Assembly: GCA_002737105.1 (NCBI GenBank)
Contig: NSHO01000029.1
Location: forward strand, 1-14,409
Direction: 5' to 3'
DNA: 14,409 bases
From: Flavobacteriales bacterium
GTDB lineage: Bacteria; Bacteroidota; Bacteroidia; Flavobacteriales; Flavobacteriaceae
Positions 13,434 to 14,409 of this stretch are shown in pieces (position 1 is the stretch's first letter; every line of letters starts with the position of its first letter). The position numbers and the translations under genes are program-made. Under the pieces are notes generated by a model. That model had not been told where the DNA came from. It saw nothing but the letters and a program-made list of their open reading frames with translations, and searched no databases.

Positions 13434-14408
13434 TTATACTTCGCTAGTATCACTTGGGTTATAATCCGTTGATGTATGATCGGTTTTTTTCTTAATTCGT
13501 TTTGGCTGATTTTTCATGGTTTCTCCAATTTGGTTACTTGCCGTAAAACTTGCCACCATATTATTTAGCATGTCGCTTCCTGCTTGTGGAGAGTTTGGTA
13601 ATAAAATTAAATTACTATTTGTGTCGGCGCCAATCGCTTGTAAGGTGTCATAATGTTGCGTAACCACAATCAAAGCGGAAGCTTCTTGAGAATTAATCCC
13701 AACATTGTTTAATACTTCTACACTTTCTACTAAACCTCTTGCAATTTCTCTTCGTTGGTCTGCGATACCTTGTCCTTGTAGTTTTTTACTTTCAGCTTCT
13801 GCTTTGGCTTTGGCTACAATTCTAATACGTTGTGCTTCTGATTCAAATTCTGCAGCCGTTTTTTCTCTATCAGCTGCGTTAATTCTATTCATAGCGTTTT
13901 TAACTTGAATATCTGGATCAATATCGGTTACTAAAGTATTGATAATATCGTATCCGTAAGTAGTCATAGATTCGTTCAATTCGCGTTTTACCGCAATAGC
14001 AATGTCGTCTTTTCTCAAAAACACATCATCTAAAATTAATTTTGGAACCTCGGCACGAACCACATCAAATACATAAGCTGTAATTTGATCGTGAGGATAT
14101 TCTAGCTTGTAAAACGCTTCGTAAACTTTACTTTGAATTACGTTAAACTGAACCGAAACTTTCATTTTAATAAAAACGTTGTCTTTTGTTTTGGTTTCAA
14201 TAATAACGTCTAATTGTTGAATTCTAAGATTTACTCTTCCTGCAATTCTATCTATTATTGGAATTTTTAATTGCAACCCAGAACTTCTGATGCTTGTAAA
14301 TTTTCCAAAACGTTCAATAACAACTGCGGTTTGTTGCTTTACGGTAAAAAAGGAACTTAGTAAGACAAAAAATCCTAAAAATAGGACGGAAATGATAATT
14401 GGAGACAT
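13434..14408 (-). CDS. SPFH/Band 7 (stomatin-like) membrane protein
   Basis: A 324-residue protein. An N-terminal membrane helix (about 3-21) is followed by an SPFH domain: FFTVKQQTAVVIERFGKF (20-37), GLQLKIPIIDRIAGRV (44-59), and IETKTKDNVFIKMKVSVQF (70-88). An alpha-helical coiled coil rich in Ala, Glu and Lys follows (about 178-215). The last 25 residues are polar and lysine-rich. The family includes stomatins, QmcA and plant HIR proteins, which form membrane-bound oligomeric rings linked to membrane microdomains and protease control. The specific partner is unknown, and an NfeD-type partner is not visible in the window. The ATG is at 14406-14408 and only one base upstream is visible, so a start further upstream cannot be excluded. 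It converges on glnS. Confidence 0.88.
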   Translation of the reverse strand: MSPIIISVLFLGFFVLLSSFFTVKQQTAVVIERFGKFTSIRSSGLQLKIPIIDRIAGRVNLRIQQLDVIIETKTKDNVFIKMKVSVQFNVIQSKVYEAFYKLEYPHDQITAYVFDVVRAEVPKLILDDVFLRKDDIAIAVKRELNESMTTYGYDIINTLVTDIDPDIQVKNAMNRINAADREKTAAEFESEAQRIRIVAKAKAEAESKKLQGQGIADQRREIARGLVESVEVLNNVGINSQEASALIVVTQHYDTLQAIGADTNSNLILLPNSPQAGSDMLNNMVASFTASNQIGETMKNQPKRIKKKTDHTSTDYNPSDTSEV

Positions 14409-14409
14409 A

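Noticed and set aside
13705..13908. Plus-strand open frame inside the SPFH gene
   Set aside because: It mirrors the alanine-rich coiled coil of the SPFH protein and has no start signals.
1..14409. A defence island, prophage or other new multi-gene system
   Set aside because: All recognisable genes are housekeeping or common Bacteroidota families with independent signals; no integrase, transposase, nuclease cassette or toxin pair was found.

Overview
The window looks like part of the chromosome of a Bacteroidota bacterium in or near the genus Flavobacterium. The evidence is the low GC content, the repeated promoter element TAnnTTTG (the Bacteroidetes -7 box) in front of many genes, the lack of clear Shine-Dalgarno sequences, and the protein families present: a GH3-like enzyme, a head-GIN/DUF2807 protein, a DUF6909-like protein and a GlnRS. 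No phage, insertion sequence, CRISPR array or toxin/defence cassette is visible. Most of the window is ordinary core genome.

Left half (1-6140), almost all on the minus strand: a partial conserved protein of unknown function (DUF6909-like, cut by the window edge); a GH3-type adenylating enzyme; a short membrane-anchored coiled-coil protein that resembles the N-terminus of M23 peptidases but has no peptidase domain; tatA, the one plus-strand gene, divergent from the previous one; the Tex transcription-accessory protein; and rpiB.

Middle (6141-6824): 684 bases without a gene, only about 19% GC by hand count, between the divergent rpiB and rnr. It holds two identical DnaA-box-like 9-mers (TTATCAACA) in opposite orientation, several weaker look-alikes, a perfect 21-base palindrome and a very AT-rich stretch. 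Genes mostly point away from it on both sides. I regard it as a candidate chromosomal replication origin. This is inference and is the most interesting point in the window.

Right half (6825-14409): rnr (RNase R); a 94-residue three-helix membrane protein encoded by DNA of only about 13% GC; a secreted DUF2807 protein; a LysE-family exporter; tRNA-Cys(GCA) on the minus strand with its own promoter and terminator; folB; glnS on the plus strand; and an SPFH/stomatin-like membrane protein on the minus strand whose start lies one base from the window end.

The genes are mostly independent housekeeping units: RNA decay and transcription (rnr, tex), translation (glnS, tRNA-Cys), pentose phosphate (rpiB), folate (folB), protein export (tatA) and membrane proteins. 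Intergenic regions carry small hairpin repeats. One family, with a conserved CTTGT loop, occurs twice with a compensated stem base pair and once as an expanded copy. An AT-rich 16-mer also occurs twice. Several starts were moved inward because the longest open frame would begin inside a promoter or hairpin.
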